Below, piece by piece: positions 50,953 through 60,506 of a stretch of 64,000 bases of DNA (position 1 is its first letter; every line of letters begins with the position of its first letter). The position numbers and the translations under genes were made by a program. The notes under the pieces are model-generated. The model made no database searches. It was not told the DNA's origin and was given only the letters and a program-made list of their open reading frames with translations. Origin of the DNA: Candidatus Zixiibacteriota bacterium (GTDB taxonomy: Bacteria > Zixibacteria > MSB-5A5 > GN15 > FEB-12); assembly GCA_035380245.1 (NCBI GenBank), contig DAOSXA010000002.1:1194110-1258109 (forward strand). The letters run 5' to 3'.

Positions 50953-52569
50953 TTATTCGAACGGGTTCAGAAGTTGTTCCGACGATACCTGACTTGGAGT
51001 CTGCGTGGTTTTGGAAGAACTGCTGAGGTCGTAGGTATCCCCCAGGTAGCAGTCATCACGATAGATCGTCAAATGCCCGCTGCCGAGATTCGGCATCCAG
51101 TCCCGCAGAATCGTGCTGGTGTTGATAAAGAACACGTTGTTGCAAACCAGGTCGATTGCATCGGGGAAATCCATCTCTTCCCAACGGATTCCGATTTCCA
51201 TAACGTTGGTATCCGCGGGCACATAGTAATAAGCCAGGTCCCCCGGACCGCCGAGCACGATCCAGGTGGATTCATCGGAGGCTATTGACGACCAGGCTTC
51301 ATAGCCGTGAGCACCGATTATTACGCGATACTCCGCTCCGATATCGTTGATGTAGGTGCCGTCGCTGGTGAAATGCGTGAATCCGGTCGCGGCGCTCTGA
51401 TCGGTATCGAGGAAGATTCCTAAATCAAGAGCGGTATCGTTGGCCGGATCATCCCAGTTTTCCCAGAACTCGTAACGAAGCTCCAGTAAGGTGTCGGTGC
51501 TGCGAGAGAGCAAGCGCTTGAGATCTACGCGCTGGTCATCGTTGGCATCGGTTCGTATTTCCTGCCAGAGATAATACACCGGCATGGTGTCGGAGATACC
51601 CATACGGTCCTCGGCATCATAAGCACGAGCATAGACATTGTGCACCGTCCCGATTTCATAGCCGGAGGCATCCCAGAGGAACTCGAACGGTTCCGAGGTA
51701 TCGTCATGACCGGTTTGATATACGTTGTCGATGTAAAACTCTACCCTGGTCACCCCGATCGGATGCTGTGTAACAATCGAGACGGTCACCGTATCACCGA
51801 TAATGGCGGTATCTCCCATTATTGAGCTGTAGTACGGATTGACTACGAAGGCTTTCGGGATATACGGATCTACCCCGGTAGTGAAACGCCAGCTATAATT
51901 GGCAGTCAGATGGTTGCCGTATGTATCGACCGCCGCCGTCGTAATGGTCGCGGTGTAAACGGTCTGATAATCGAGCGTGTCATCGGGAGTAAAAACGGCC
52001 GTGGAATCGACATAACTGACCGTGCCGGAAACCGCGGGAGCTAAGTAGAACGAAGCCTCGGTAAAACCAGCCGGGTTCATCGTTTTGGAGAAAACGGCGC
52101 TGATCGGCTCGGCGGCATCGACGCCGGTAGCGTTGTTTAACGGAGTGGTTCTTATTATCTGCGGCGGCGTGGTCGCCGGATCATCGACGATACTGAACGA
52201 CCAGACATAAGACTCGGCCAGTTCGTTGCCGGCCAGATCGGTAACACCGGTTCCAATCGTAAACTGATAGGTTGTTCCGTAAGCTAAAAGGGCACCCGGG
52301 ATAAACGTAACCTCATTCGAATCAACCTCGAAACTGCCGGTAAACGACGGAACCGAGGTAATCGTACTCGCCGATACTGATCCCGAATCAATCGCCTCCG
52401 AGAACAGAATGATAATCGAAGTTTCGCGAGCAATCTGTTCGGCTTCGGCGCCCGGACTGACCGACTGCACCGTGGGGCGGGTGGTATCCGGCTCGGGATC
52501 GATGGGATTGTCCCCTTTGCAGGACGACAACATCAGTAAAAATGCCAGGGCCGGACTCGCGACCAGCAT
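50953..52569 (-). CDS. lipoprotein with SbsA-type Ig-like (Big_5) domains
   Basis: 538 aa lipoprotein with lipobox MLSSC near residue 17. At least two Big_5/SbsA-type Ig-like domains occupy about residues 25-225 (RPTVQSVSPGAEAEQIARET and IILFSEAID; RTTPLNNATGVDAAEPISAV and FSKTMNP). A third Ig-like block with VEFYIDNVYQTGHDDTSEPF follows, then a C-terminal beta domain (residues about 335-510). The annotated ATG lacks both a ribosome binding site and the basic n-region of a signal peptide; see findings. It is envelope-associated, function unknown. Confidence 0.75.
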   Translation of the reverse strand: MLVASPALAFLLMLSSCKGDNPIDPEPDTTRPTVQSVSPGAEAEQIARETSIIILFSEAIDSGSVSASTITSVPSFTGSFEVDSNEVTFIPGALLAYGTTYQFTIGTGVTDLAGNELAESYVWSFSIVDDPATTPPQIIRTTPLNNATGVDAAEPISAVFSKTMNPAGFTEASFYLAPAVSGTVSYVDSTAVFTPDDTLDYQTVYTATITTAAVDTYGNHLTANYSWRFTTGVDPYIPKAFVVNPYYSSIMGDTAIIGDTVTVSIVTQHPIGVTRVEFYIDNVYQTGHDDTSEPFEFLWDASGYEIGTVHNVYARAYDAEDRMGISDTMPVYYLWQEIRTDANDDQRVDLKRLLSRSTDTLLELRYEFWENWDDPANDTALDLGIFLDTDQSAATGFTHFTSDGTYINDIGAEYRVIIGAHGYEAWSSIASDESTWIVLGGPGDLAYYYVPADTNVMEIGIRWEEMDFPDAIDLVCNNVFFINTSTILRDWMPNLGSGHLTIYRDDCYLGDTYDLSSSSKTTQTPSQVSSEQLLNPFE

Positions 52570-52948
52570 CAGGATTTTAGGAATTGCGAAGATAGCTGTT
52601 CCTCGTATTAAAGTAATTCGTTGTTTTTCTTATACTAAGTATATCGTCTTCTCGACGCAACCTCCCTAGTTCGAAGTTCCACCCCGGATCCCGGACGGAA
52701 CAATACCGGTCTCCCCAAAATCTGGACTGCAACTTGATTATCACTTGAAAGCGCAGGTTCGAAGACGGACCTGCGTTACGGGGATTATGATCCGAATTTC
52801 CCCCTTGAAGGCGAGTTGCCATTCGCCAATCTCACCCAAGGGATGATCCCGGACACAAAACCGGCATCCTCCTGCAACTATCCCCCATCAACGGAAAAGG
52901 CCGGGAGCAATCCCGGCCTTAATCCATTCAACCATAGAGTCTATTGTC
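52570..52948. other. intergenic region between two surface-protein genes
   Basis: About 380 bp without a credible gene. It holds the terminator-like stem at 52897-52920 near the 3' end of the peptidase gene, and AT-rich sequence upstream of the Ig-like gene. An open frame of 81 codons on the minus strand appears spurious. Confidence 0.6.
52897..52920 (-). terminator. terminator of the C25 peptidase gene
   Basis: Perfect stem AAGGCCGGGA / TCCCGGCCTT with a GCAA loop, followed on the minus strand by TTTTCC. Confidence 0.7.
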
Positions 52949-55501
52949 TTAGAAAACCTCAGGATACTCCGGGCAAGGCACCGGAGCCGGTCCCCAGTTG
53001 AACATGTGGTTCACCAGATAAATCAGGTCGGCGATGTTCGGGCCGATCCCGTCGCCGTCGATATCACTGGCGGCCATACACGGCGGCTCAGGGCCACCCT
53101 GGAACATGTAACTTACCAGGTAAACCAGGTTGGCGATATCGGGTCCGTTGCCGTTCCCTGAGACATCTCCGCGAATCTCGCAGCAACAGGCATCGCCGAT
53201 ACCGTCCAGATTGTTATCCTCCTGCCCCGGGTCGTATGCCGAGGGGCAGATATCACAGTGATCCGGCACACCGTCCTCATCGTAGTCGTCGCTGTCGTTA
53301 TAACCGGGACAGACATCGCAGGAGTCGGGAGCGCCATCGCTGTCCGAATCGGCAAAATCATCGTAACCCTGACAGACATCGCAACCATCCGCTACGCCGT
53401 CGCCGTCTGAATCGACCAGGTCATCGTAGCCGGGACATTGATCGCAGGAATCGCCGATCCCGTCACTATCGCTGTCGGTCTGATCGGGATTGTTGACATA
53501 GGGACAGTTGTCGACATCGCCGCAAAGGCCGTCGCCGTCGCCGTCATCGGTTTCATCGTAGGGACAAACGTCGCAAAGATCACCGACCATGTCGCCGTCA
53601 CTGTCGAGCTGATCCACGTTGTAATCACCGGGACAGTTGTCGAAAACATCGCAGGCGCCGTCGCCGTCACTGTCCGGCAAATTGGAAATGTCACACGAGG
53701 CGGCTCCCTTGATCGGCACGGTCGGGTCGCCGAACAGGTTCAACTCATAAGTACACCAGCGCATACATGATTCGTCGATACGGTAGGCATTATCTTCTTT
53801 GGAGTCATGGTTGGCCGGGCCGAGACGGGTGATATCCTCACCGAAGAGGGCATCGAAAAATTCACGGTCGAATCTTTGCGAGGGGCCGTCGGTATCGCCG
53901 CTGCCCCAGCCGTAGCGAGCGTTCAGAATAGCGGCAAAAGCGGCATAGTCGGTCTTGATCGTAAGATATTCGGCGTAACTGTCACTGAGATCGAACTCGC
54001 CCGCCATGCAGCCCTGGGAGTATTCGAAAAAGAGGTCGGTGTTGATAAGCTGATATTGAACGTAGCTCGAAGACATCTTCATGTTGTAGCTGCCGTTGCT
54101 GTGACCATAATGGTTGATAATATGCAGCCCCGCATTAATTCGTGTCTTCAACTCCGACACCGGCCAGTCACCAGTGGGCCAGGTCATATCGTAGAGACGA
54201 TCTATCTCGTACTTATCTGATGGTATCCCTACCGTAGTGTACCGGTGGGCCGAACTGCCGTCGACAATTTCATCCTTGGAATAGCCGCCGTAATCACCGA
54301 GACCGCCGAAGCCGAGATACTCACCGAGCATGATAGCCTTTTTCAGATAGGCACCGTTGGCGTTCATGTACTGGATCGTCTTATTGACGAACCGATTCGC
54401 CTCGGTCGTGTTGCCGACGGAGGCACGTCCGAGATAAACCTCGGCCACCAGATCGACATCGCTGGAGCCGCGGCCATCGGTCGGCTCGCCCCAGCGATCG
54501 TCCATATCGGAGTTATAATTGCCGTCAAGACAGGCGAAGAAGAAATCCGACGGCATGGAATACTCAACATACTCGGAGCCGCTCCACGCCTCCACGAACA
54601 GGTCCTTGGCCGGAATAACGTCGTCATCGCCGCCGATCAAGACATAGGAAATACCATCGGCCGTATAACGTTCACGGATCGAGTCACGGATCACCACCGG
54701 ATCACTGGAGCCAAGGGTTGAGGTCGTTACGATCTCCGTAAGAATGCCGGTTGTATCGTGGTAGTCCTTGAGTTGCTGGAACGATGAAGCCAGCGCATCG
54801 GTAGTGATGATCAGCATGTCGTATGACTTGGTTCCGGATTTGGCGGCCGCGTAGTAACTGTCGGCGGCATCCGGATTGTCGACTTTAGCGCGAATGGCGA
54901 GATCATCCTCGGGTAAACCACGGAACAGGTCGGAGCTCTTTCCGGCGTTCTGGGTGGTAACGGTCACCGTCAGTTTAGGATAAAAATACAGCTCACCTTT
55001 ATCGGGAATATATTCCACCGGGGTGAGTTTCAGGACCAGATACGGGTATCCACGGAATTCCTGCACACCGATCTCTTCATATCGGTTTTCGGGAATCACC
55101 GTATTCAAAGAATAAACCTTGGGATCGGGAGTCGGCGGTTTCTGCGCACTCGGTCCGAGCGAGATCGGAGTCGGCGCCGCCACCGGTTCGACGTTCAAAC
55201 CGGTAGCAACCAGTTCACGAACCGATCCCGTAACATCGACCGAGACTACTTCCGCACCAAGCGGGAGCAGAATCTCAGCACCGCGCGCCGGGAGTGAGGG
55301 CCAGCCGATTTTACCACCATTGGGAGCGTTTTCGATCTGAACCTGATCAAACGTTCCTCCGATGTTTTGGATCGTCTCGATCCGGGGATACTCGAATTCA
55401 TAACTGACAGTTATCTGATCGGCCGAAACTGCCGCCGCCAACAGAAAAATCAGGGCGGGTACAAGTGACCGACAACGTTTGAACATTACCAAAGGAGTCA
55501 C
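52949..55501 (-). CDS. gingipain-type (C25) peptidase with thrombospondin type 3 repeats and dockerin-like tail
   Basis: 850 aa secreted protease. A signal peptide (SLVPALIFLLAAAVSA) precedes a propeptide-like region (to about 210). The C25 catalytic domain has the putative catalytic His in INHYGHSNG (about 465) and Cys in YSQGCMAGEFD (about 496), as in gingipains. Residues about 645-770 hold acidic thrombospondin type 3 repeats (DSDGDGVADGCDVC). The tail has dockerin-like repeats GNGNGPDIANLVYLVSYMF and GIGPNIADLIYLVNHMF. GTG start with AGAGGTG 4-5 nt upstream. It probably acts on the cell surface or externally. Confidence 0.85.
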   Translation of the reverse strand: MTPLVMFKRCRSLVPALIFLLAAAVSADQITVSYEFEYPRIETIQNIGGTFDQVQIENAPNGGKIGWPSLPARGAEILLPLGAEVVSVDVTGSVRELVATGLNVEPVAAPTPISLGPSAQKPPTPDPKVYSLNTVIPENRYEEIGVQEFRGYPYLVLKLTPVEYIPDKGELYFYPKLTVTVTTQNAGKSSDLFRGLPEDDLAIRAKVDNPDAADSYYAAAKSGTKSYDMLIITTDALASSFQQLKDYHDTTGILTEIVTTSTLGSSDPVVIRDSIRERYTADGISYVLIGGDDDVIPAKDLFVEAWSGSEYVEYSMPSDFFFACLDGNYNSDMDDRWGEPTDGRGSSDVDLVAEVYLGRASVGNTTEANRFVNKTIQYMNANGAYLKKAIMLGEYLGFGGLGDYGGYSKDEIVDGSSAHRYTTVGIPSDKYEIDRLYDMTWPTGDWPVSELKTRINAGLHIINHYGHSNGSYNMKMSSSYVQYQLINTDLFFEYSQGCMAGEFDLSDSYAEYLTIKTDYAAFAAILNARYGWGSGDTDGPSQRFDREFFDALFGEDITRLGPANHDSKEDNAYRIDESCMRWCTYELNLFGDPTVPIKGAASCDISNLPDSDGDGACDVFDNCPGDYNVDQLDSDGDMVGDLCDVCPYDETDDGDGDGLCGDVDNCPYVNNPDQTDSDSDGIGDSCDQCPGYDDLVDSDGDGVADGCDVCQGYDDFADSDSDGAPDSCDVCPGYNDSDDYDEDGVPDHCDICPSAYDPGQEDNNLDGIGDACCCEIRGDVSGNGNGPDIANLVYLVSYMFQGGPEPPCMAASDIDGDGIGPNIADLIYLVNHMFNWGPAPVPCPEYPEVF

Positions 55502-55732
55502 GCTTCACCTCTTTGAGTGCTTGACGATCATTCTTTTCGTTTTCAGGTGCAGGGCAGAATCCAAGCCGGAAGGGAAAAATAATTTTATGGCTTGGAATCG
55601 CCAATAACGGTGGCGGTACCAAAGGTGAGACTCAACCGCAGAAACTGAATCCTGTCTTGCACAATACATAATATAGGTCAAAAAGCAAAACCGTCAAGGT
55701 AAATGGCGTGGAATACCCTATGAATTAACAAG

Positions 55733-56926
55733 TTAGGACAACACAACCCGCGTGAAATGATCCGGGTCCGTGTCTCCCTCGGTGTTTAACAACAATATAC
55801 GGCTCTTAGGGTTGAGGCCGATAGCAGCGCGGGCTGATTCGAGTTTCGGATCGTTGATCAGGGCCAGCAGCGCCGCAAGAGTTGCGGCGCCTGATTCACC
55901 CGCCACGATCTGGCGATCATCATCTGAGGGGAAATAATAAGCTCGCATAGCCTGCACCGCCCAGGAGTCATCGATTGCGAGAAAACCATCGAAGGCGTCA
56001 CGAATAAGCGGCCAGACTACCGGTGAGATATTGGCGCAGTTGAGACCCGCCATAATCGTCTTGAGATTCCCTTTTGACGGAGTCGGGCGTCCCTGGGGAT
56101 CGGCCGCCGATTCCAGCAAACAGGCTGATTCGGTCGGTTCCACACAGATTAGTTTGGCGGTACTTTTCCCCGGTCCATGACGATAGTACCAGGCGCCACA
56201 AGCGGCCAGGGTGCCGACGCCGCCGGGGATAAAAATCAAATCGAACGACGTCTGTCCCGCGGTTACTCCTTTGATTTCATCGAACAGCGTGATATATCCG
56301 GCGGAGACATCACGCGGAATCTCCTCGTATCCGGGCCATGAGGTATCGGATATAATCTGCCAGCCGTTCTGCTGAGCGCTGGATATGGCGGCTTTGACGG
56401 CATCGTCATAGCAGCCGTCGACTACAGTTACCCGGGCTCCTTCACGGCGGATGTTATCGATCCGCGCCGGGACGGTATCGCTCGGTACGAAGATCGCCGA
56501 GTACTGGCGCATGATTCGGGCGATATGGGCTACAGCCCGGCCATGGTTGCCGTCGGTAGCAGTACAAAACGTGTGCAGACCCGCCGGGACCAGTCGTCGG
56601 TTGCGGTAGATATCACCGGGACGGAGACCGGGACGATCCAATTCACGCCGAAGAAAACAATCAATGGCATAGCTCGCACCAAGGATTTTGAACGCCTTGA
56701 GACTGAACCGGAAGGACTCATCCTTGACCAGAATTTCCCCCACACCGAGTCGAGCCGCCAGATGCGGCAGCGAGATCAAGGGAGTTGGGCTATAACCCGC
56801 CATCGCTTTATGAACCGCACGCACGGCTCCGACCTGAAAAGGCCCGGTAAGCGCAGCCGGCCAGACAGGTTCGGTTTGACGATGCTGGTTCAGAATAAAG
56901 CGACTGGTTTGTTCATCGGCATCCAT
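55733..56926 (-). CDS. dpaL: diaminopropionate ammonia-lyase (YgeX/DpaL-like)
   Basis: PLP enzyme of 397 aa in the tryptophan-synthase-beta fold, expected to degrade 2,3-diaminopropionate to pyruvate and ammonia. The PLP-binding region is LVKDESFRFSLKAFKILGAS (K80 as Schiff-base lysine). The conserved FCTATDGNHGRAVAHIAR, IFVPSDTVPARIDNIRREGA and the glycine-rich FIPGGVGTLAACGAWYY phosphate loop are all present. It stands alone on the minus strand. Assignment against the related threonine dehydratases rests on the FCTATDGNHG and RxGLxAFK-type motifs. Confidence 0.88.
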   Translation of the reverse strand: MDADEQTSRFILNQHRQTEPVWPAALTGPFQVGAVRAVHKAMAGYSPTPLISLPHLAARLGVGEILVKDESFRFSLKAFKILGASYAIDCFLRRELDRPGLRPGDIYRNRRLVPAGLHTFCTATDGNHGRAVAHIARIMRQYSAIFVPSDTVPARIDNIRREGARVTVVDGCYDDAVKAAISSAQQNGWQIISDTSWPGYEEIPRDVSAGYITLFDEIKGVTAGQTSFDLIFIPGGVGTLAACGAWYYRHGPGKSTAKLICVEPTESACLLESAADPQGRPTPSKGNLKTIMAGLNCANISPVVWPLIRDAFDGFLAIDDSWAVQAMRAYYFPSDDDRQIVAGESGAATLAALLALINDPKLESARAAIGLNPKSRILLLNTEGDTDPDHFTRVVLS

Positions 56927-57272
56927 ACAGATAAGTACGGCAAAACAGGCCGGTTACTCAAGCAGATTCGCAGCTCAGGATTGATAGTAATCTGATAATA
57001 AAACAGAAAATAACCGGCGACCGGTATTGCCTGAAGACACCTTCTTACCCGGAGATTGTCGACAAACCTCAATCGCGGCGGAGACAAGCCCCGCCGCTAC
57101 GCGTTAAAGAGCCCTAACCTCACATAGCGGGCAGCCTGGTGTCTCCCGTATTACACCCGTATTACAGTTGTGGCTCAACGAATATCCAGGAGTATGACTT
57201 TTTCAATCTCCCCCCAAAGTCCCCCGGTACACCAAAGGACGTCTGCCGTTCATGAATGTCTTTATGAGATGA
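56927..57272. other. intergenic region with dispersed repeat copy 2
   Basis: About 345 bp between two minus-strand genes. 57054-57215 is the second copy of the repeat at 26765-26911. A fragment GGACGTCTGCCGTTCATGAA at 57238-57257 resembles the repeat unit ending GCCCACGAA at the window start. No gene is seen. Confidence 0.75.
57054..57215. repeat. dispersed intergenic repeat, copy 2
   Basis: Begins GATTGTCGACAAACCTCAAT and shares with 26765-26911 the stem GCGGCGG...CCGCCGC, CGCGTTAAAGAGCCCTAACC and the TAGCGGGC element; similarity fades toward the TTTTTCAA block at the right end. Confidence 0.8.
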
Positions 57273-58658
57273 TTATGGACAGGGGACAAGATCGTTGCCC
57301 TGTTGGAACATATACGACGTTAGCTTCACCAAATCAGCTATATCAGGTGCGCCCTGTGAACCGTTGACATCGCCGTTTAGCAAACAATCCGGAGCGGAGC
57401 CCTGTGAAAACATATAGTCGACCATGAACACCAGGTCCGTTATATCCGGGCCATCACCATTGCCGTTTAAATCACCCCGTAAGGTACAACAACAGGCATC
57501 CCCGACGCCGTCCTGATCGCTGTCGCGTTGATCGGTGTTTGCGATAACGACACAATTGTCGCAGACATCGCCGACCTTATCACCATCGCTGTCGGTTTGA
57601 GACGGATTATACGTTTGCGGGCAGTTGTCGAGGTAATCGGCATAGCCATCATTGTCGCTGTCGGTACTCCCCCCGACTCGACGCCAAAGCAACTCCTGCA
57701 CGACTTCTCGTAGAAATACCAGAAGACTATCCTGTGAGTCGCTATAACCGGCCAGACTCAGATGCGAACCCGAGGCCTCACCGTTGAAGTAACGAGTTTG
57801 CAGACAATATCGATTGGCTGAGTCCGGGCTCGTTTCGCAGAGATGCTGATAGGAGTTCCATTTCCAGATATTTCGACAGGCCGCATCATCGTGGGTGAAG
57901 AATTCATCGCTGTCGAACCAGCTCGCCAGATCGTAGGTTATTTTAGCAACCGAGGAATCATACTGTCCCCGGTCGTTGATACGCAACGGCGTGCCGAACG
58001 CCAGCCCGACATTGATTTCCGGATGAGCCGCGATCGAGTCTCGCAGCACCCGGTAAAGGACCCTGATACTGTCCGCCTGGGCCTGGGTCATATATGCCCA
58101 GCAATCGTAGGGATTTTTAATCAGGACAAAATCGTATCCGTCAATTTCAGTCACGGGATTGGGGAACGATGAAGGAACCTCGTGAGTGGTAAACATCCTC
58201 CAGAACAGGGAGTCTTCCTTGTCCGGCATGAAAAAGAATTTATTGAGAATACCGGCATAGCCGTTCGTGCCCATACCGGTGTTGTCGTTCCAGATGCGCA
58301 TGCGGTTGCCGGCGGCGCCGTCGAGGTTGTAAGTAAAATTGGAGAAACGATCAAAAGCGCAACCGTTGGAACCATCACCGGGAAGGGTGTCGGATATGGC
58401 GGTCGCGACGTAGTCGCCGTTCATGCGATAAGAGCGGAAAACGATCCGGGCGGTATCGGTTTCGGCCACTATCGTCATGGTATCGAGAGTCTCTATGATA
58501 TTGCGATTATAACCGCCCCAGCAATACCCCTCGACTATTCCGGTTCCGACCGAATAGTGAATGAACAGGATCGAAATACGCTCCTGCCCCGCCCGAGCTA
58601 CCGTCGATGTCGTTACCAGAGCTGCGATTATTATCAGCCACAGCTTCGTTGTCTTCAA
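57273..58658 (-). CDS. secreted SGNH-like protein with thrombospondin type 3 and dockerin-like tail
   Basis: 461 aa. A signal peptide (KLWLIIIAALVTTSTVARA) precedes a domain with ISILFIHYSVGTGIVEGYCW at its start and ASGSHLSLAGYSDSQDSLL at its end. The order of an early Ser-containing loop and a late His motif resembles SGNH/GDSL hydrolases, but the catalytic Ser is not in a standard GDS motif. Two thrombospondin type 3-like repeats follow (DSDNDGYADYLDNCPQ; DSDGDKVGDVCDNC), then dockerin-like repeats GDGPDITDLVFMVDYMF and GAPDIADLVKLTSYMF. Function is not known. Confidence 0.65.
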   Translation of the reverse strand: MKTTKLWLIIIAALVTTSTVARAGQERISILFIHYSVGTGIVEGYCWGGYNRNIIETLDTMTIVAETDTARIVFRSYRMNGDYVATAISDTLPGDGSNGCAFDRFSNFTYNLDGAAGNRMRIWNDNTGMGTNGYAGILNKFFFMPDKEDSLFWRMFTTHEVPSSFPNPVTEIDGYDFVLIKNPYDCWAYMTQAQADSIRVLYRVLRDSIAAHPEINVGLAFGTPLRINDRGQYDSSVAKITYDLASWFDSDEFFTHDDAACRNIWKWNSYQHLCETSPDSANRYCLQTRYFNGEASGSHLSLAGYSDSQDSLLVFLREVVQELLWRRVGGSTDSDNDGYADYLDNCPQTYNPSQTDSDGDKVGDVCDNCVVIANTDQRDSDQDGVGDACCCTLRGDLNGNGDGPDITDLVFMVDYMFSQGSAPDCLLNGDVNGSQGAPDIADLVKLTSYMFQQGNDLVPCP

Positions 58659-58904
58659 TTTAGTCTCCGGACAAAAAAACAGGACAAGTAATCTGATCAG
58701 TACAAAAGTTTCTGTTAATTAAATTAGTCTTATCCTCTGTCCTGTCAAGACAAAACGAGTCCACTTTCCGTTTCGGGGTATGTATCACCCCGGACTCAAT
58801 CCGATATCTCCGCCGGTGTTACTGCCGAATCATTCTAAAACGCTTGTCCATTATTCGATTCGATAGTTAATTGTCTCAAAACATACTCATGAGGTTTATT
58901 TCTT

Positions 58905-60299
58905 ATGGCTCAGTTATCTTTTCTAGGCGCCGTCGGCACCGTAACCGGATCGCGATTTCTGCTGGAAGTCGACGGGGTTCGTATGCTCATCGATTGCGGG
59001 ATGTTTCAGGGTCAAAAGGAGAACCGATTGCGCAATTGGGAGAAATTCCCGATACCGCCGTCATCGATCGATCACGTTTTTCTGACCCATGCTCATATTG
59101 ACCATGCCGGCTATCTTCCCCGGCTTTGCAACCAGGGTTTCAAAGGGAAAATACACTGTACCCGGCCAACCGCCGATCTTGCTCGGATTATGCTCAAAGA
59201 CTCCGCTCATATTCAGGAAGAGGATGCCGAGTGGGCCAACAAGAAAGGTTTTTCCAAACATAAACCGGCCCTGCCGTTGTTCACGGTACGTGACGCCGAG
59301 CGTTGCATGCAGCAGTTCGAGCCGGTTCATTACGGCGAGCGACTCGACATCACCGATAAAGTCTACATGAAATTCAAGGATGCCGGGCATTTGTTAGGTT
59401 CGTCGATGGCCGACATCCGAGTCGAGGACGGTAAACGGCGTCGTAAAATCCTCTTCTGCGGTGATCTCGGCCGACCCGCTCGCGCCTTGCTGCGTGACCC
59501 CACCCAGGTTTATAACGTCGACTATCTCGTGATCGAGTCAACCTACGGCAACCGGCTGCACGATGATTCCAATTTCCGGGAAGAATTTATCCGGGTCATT
59601 CACGAATCCCGGGAACGCGGCGGCGTGCTGATCATTCCGTCGTTCGCGGTCGGACGGACTCAGACGGTGTTGTACATGTTGCGCGAACTCGAAACGAAAG
59701 GATTCATCCCTTCCCTGCCGATCTATGTCGATTCACCAATGGCAATCGACGCGCTCGACATTTACGAACGGCGGATCAAACAGCAGAATCTTTCCAGCCG
59801 TACTTTGACCATCAAGGGGATCAAGGTATTCCGTCCGCAACAACTCCACATCTGCGATACCCGTAAAAAATCGCAGGCGATCAACGACATCCAGAAAGAC
59901 GCGATTATCATCTCGTCGAGCGGCATGGTCACCGCCGGCCGAATCATGCATCATCTGATCAACCGTCTTCCGAATCCAAAGGACACTGTGTTGTTCGTGG
60001 GTTATCAGGCCGAAGGAACACGCGGCCGCACGATGCTCGAGGGTGAACCGACCGTTAAAATCTACGGCCAGCACGTCCCGATCAAAGCCAAAATCGAAAA
60101 CCTGTCCGGATTCAGCGGTCACGCCGACTACGATGAAATGCTGGCGTATCTCATGGCCTTCAACAAAGACCCGGAGAACGTATTCATCGTGCACGGTGAG
60201 AAGGATGCCTCACTTTCACTGGCGAATAAAATTCGCAAACAATACAAGTGGAATGTGACCGTCCCGGCATTCGGTGACACGGCCGAGCTGGACCTGTAG
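58905..60299 (+). CDS. beta-CASP metallo-beta-lactamase RNA-processing nuclease
   Basis: 464 aa cytoplasmic nuclease of the CPSF-like/YSH1 group. Metal site THAHIDHAG (H62, H64, D66, H67), GHLLGSSMADI, FCGDLGRPARALL, and the beta-CASP signatures VIESTYGNRLHDD, PSFAVGRTQTVLYML and SGHADYDEML are all present. It processes or degrades RNA as an endo/5' exonuclease in related bacteria. GAGGT precedes the ATG. A stem-loop terminator follows. Confidence 0.93.
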   Translation: MAQLSFLGAVGTVTGSRFLLEVDGVRMLIDCGMFQGQKENRLRNWEKFPIPPSSIDHVFLTHAHIDHAGYLPRLCNQGFKGKIHCTRPTADLARIMLKDSAHIQEEDAEWANKKGFSKHKPALPLFTVRDAERCMQQFEPVHYGERLDITDKVYMKFKDAGHLLGSSMADIRVEDGKRRRKILFCGDLGRPARALLRDPTQVYNVDYLVIESTYGNRLHDDSNFREEFIRVIHESRERGGVLIIPSFAVGRTQTVLYMLRELETKGFIPSLPIYVDSPMAIDALDIYERRIKQQNLSSRTLTIKGIKVFRPQQLHICDTRKKSQAINDIQKDAIIISSSGMVTAGRIMHHLINRLPNPKDTVLFVGYQAEGTRGRTMLEGEPTVKIYGQHVPIKAKIENLSGFSGHADYDEMLAYLMAFNKDPENVFIVHGEKDASLSLANKIRKQYKWNVTVPAFGDTAELDL

Positions 60300-60330
60300 C
60301 TCTTAAAAACATCAGCAATAACCATGACAT

Positions 60331-60364
60331 CGGCGGCGGAGCTTGTCTCAGCCGCCGTTTTTTT
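60331..60364 (+). terminator. terminator after the beta-CASP gene, resembling the dispersed repeat core
   Basis: Stem CGGCGGC / GCCGCCG with a 13-nt loop and seven T residues. On the reverse strand the segment GGCTGAGACAAGCTCCGCCG resembles the GGCGGAGACAAGCCCCGCCG core of the repeats at 26765 and 57054. Confidence 0.8.
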
Positions 60365-60506
60365 AAGAGAATAGTGTTCCGGTATAGCGGCATGATTTGT
60401 CTTCACCGCAGGGACAGGTCCGGAGATAAATCAAATTGCCGGGCGAGAAAAAAAGGGTTGAATTACCGCCTGCGAAACGAGTATCAAGGAGCAGGAGGAA
60501 TAGAGA

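Noticed and set aside
52577..52822. 81-codon minus-strand frame upstream of the Ig-like lipoprotein
   Set aside because: A GGGAGG-TTG pair exists inside it, but the product lacks any domain and ends right at the lipoprotein's start region. It is more likely leader sequence.
27132..58658. A cellulosome
   Set aside because: Dockerin-like tails are present but no cohesin or scaffoldin is seen, and the main domains are not cellulases.
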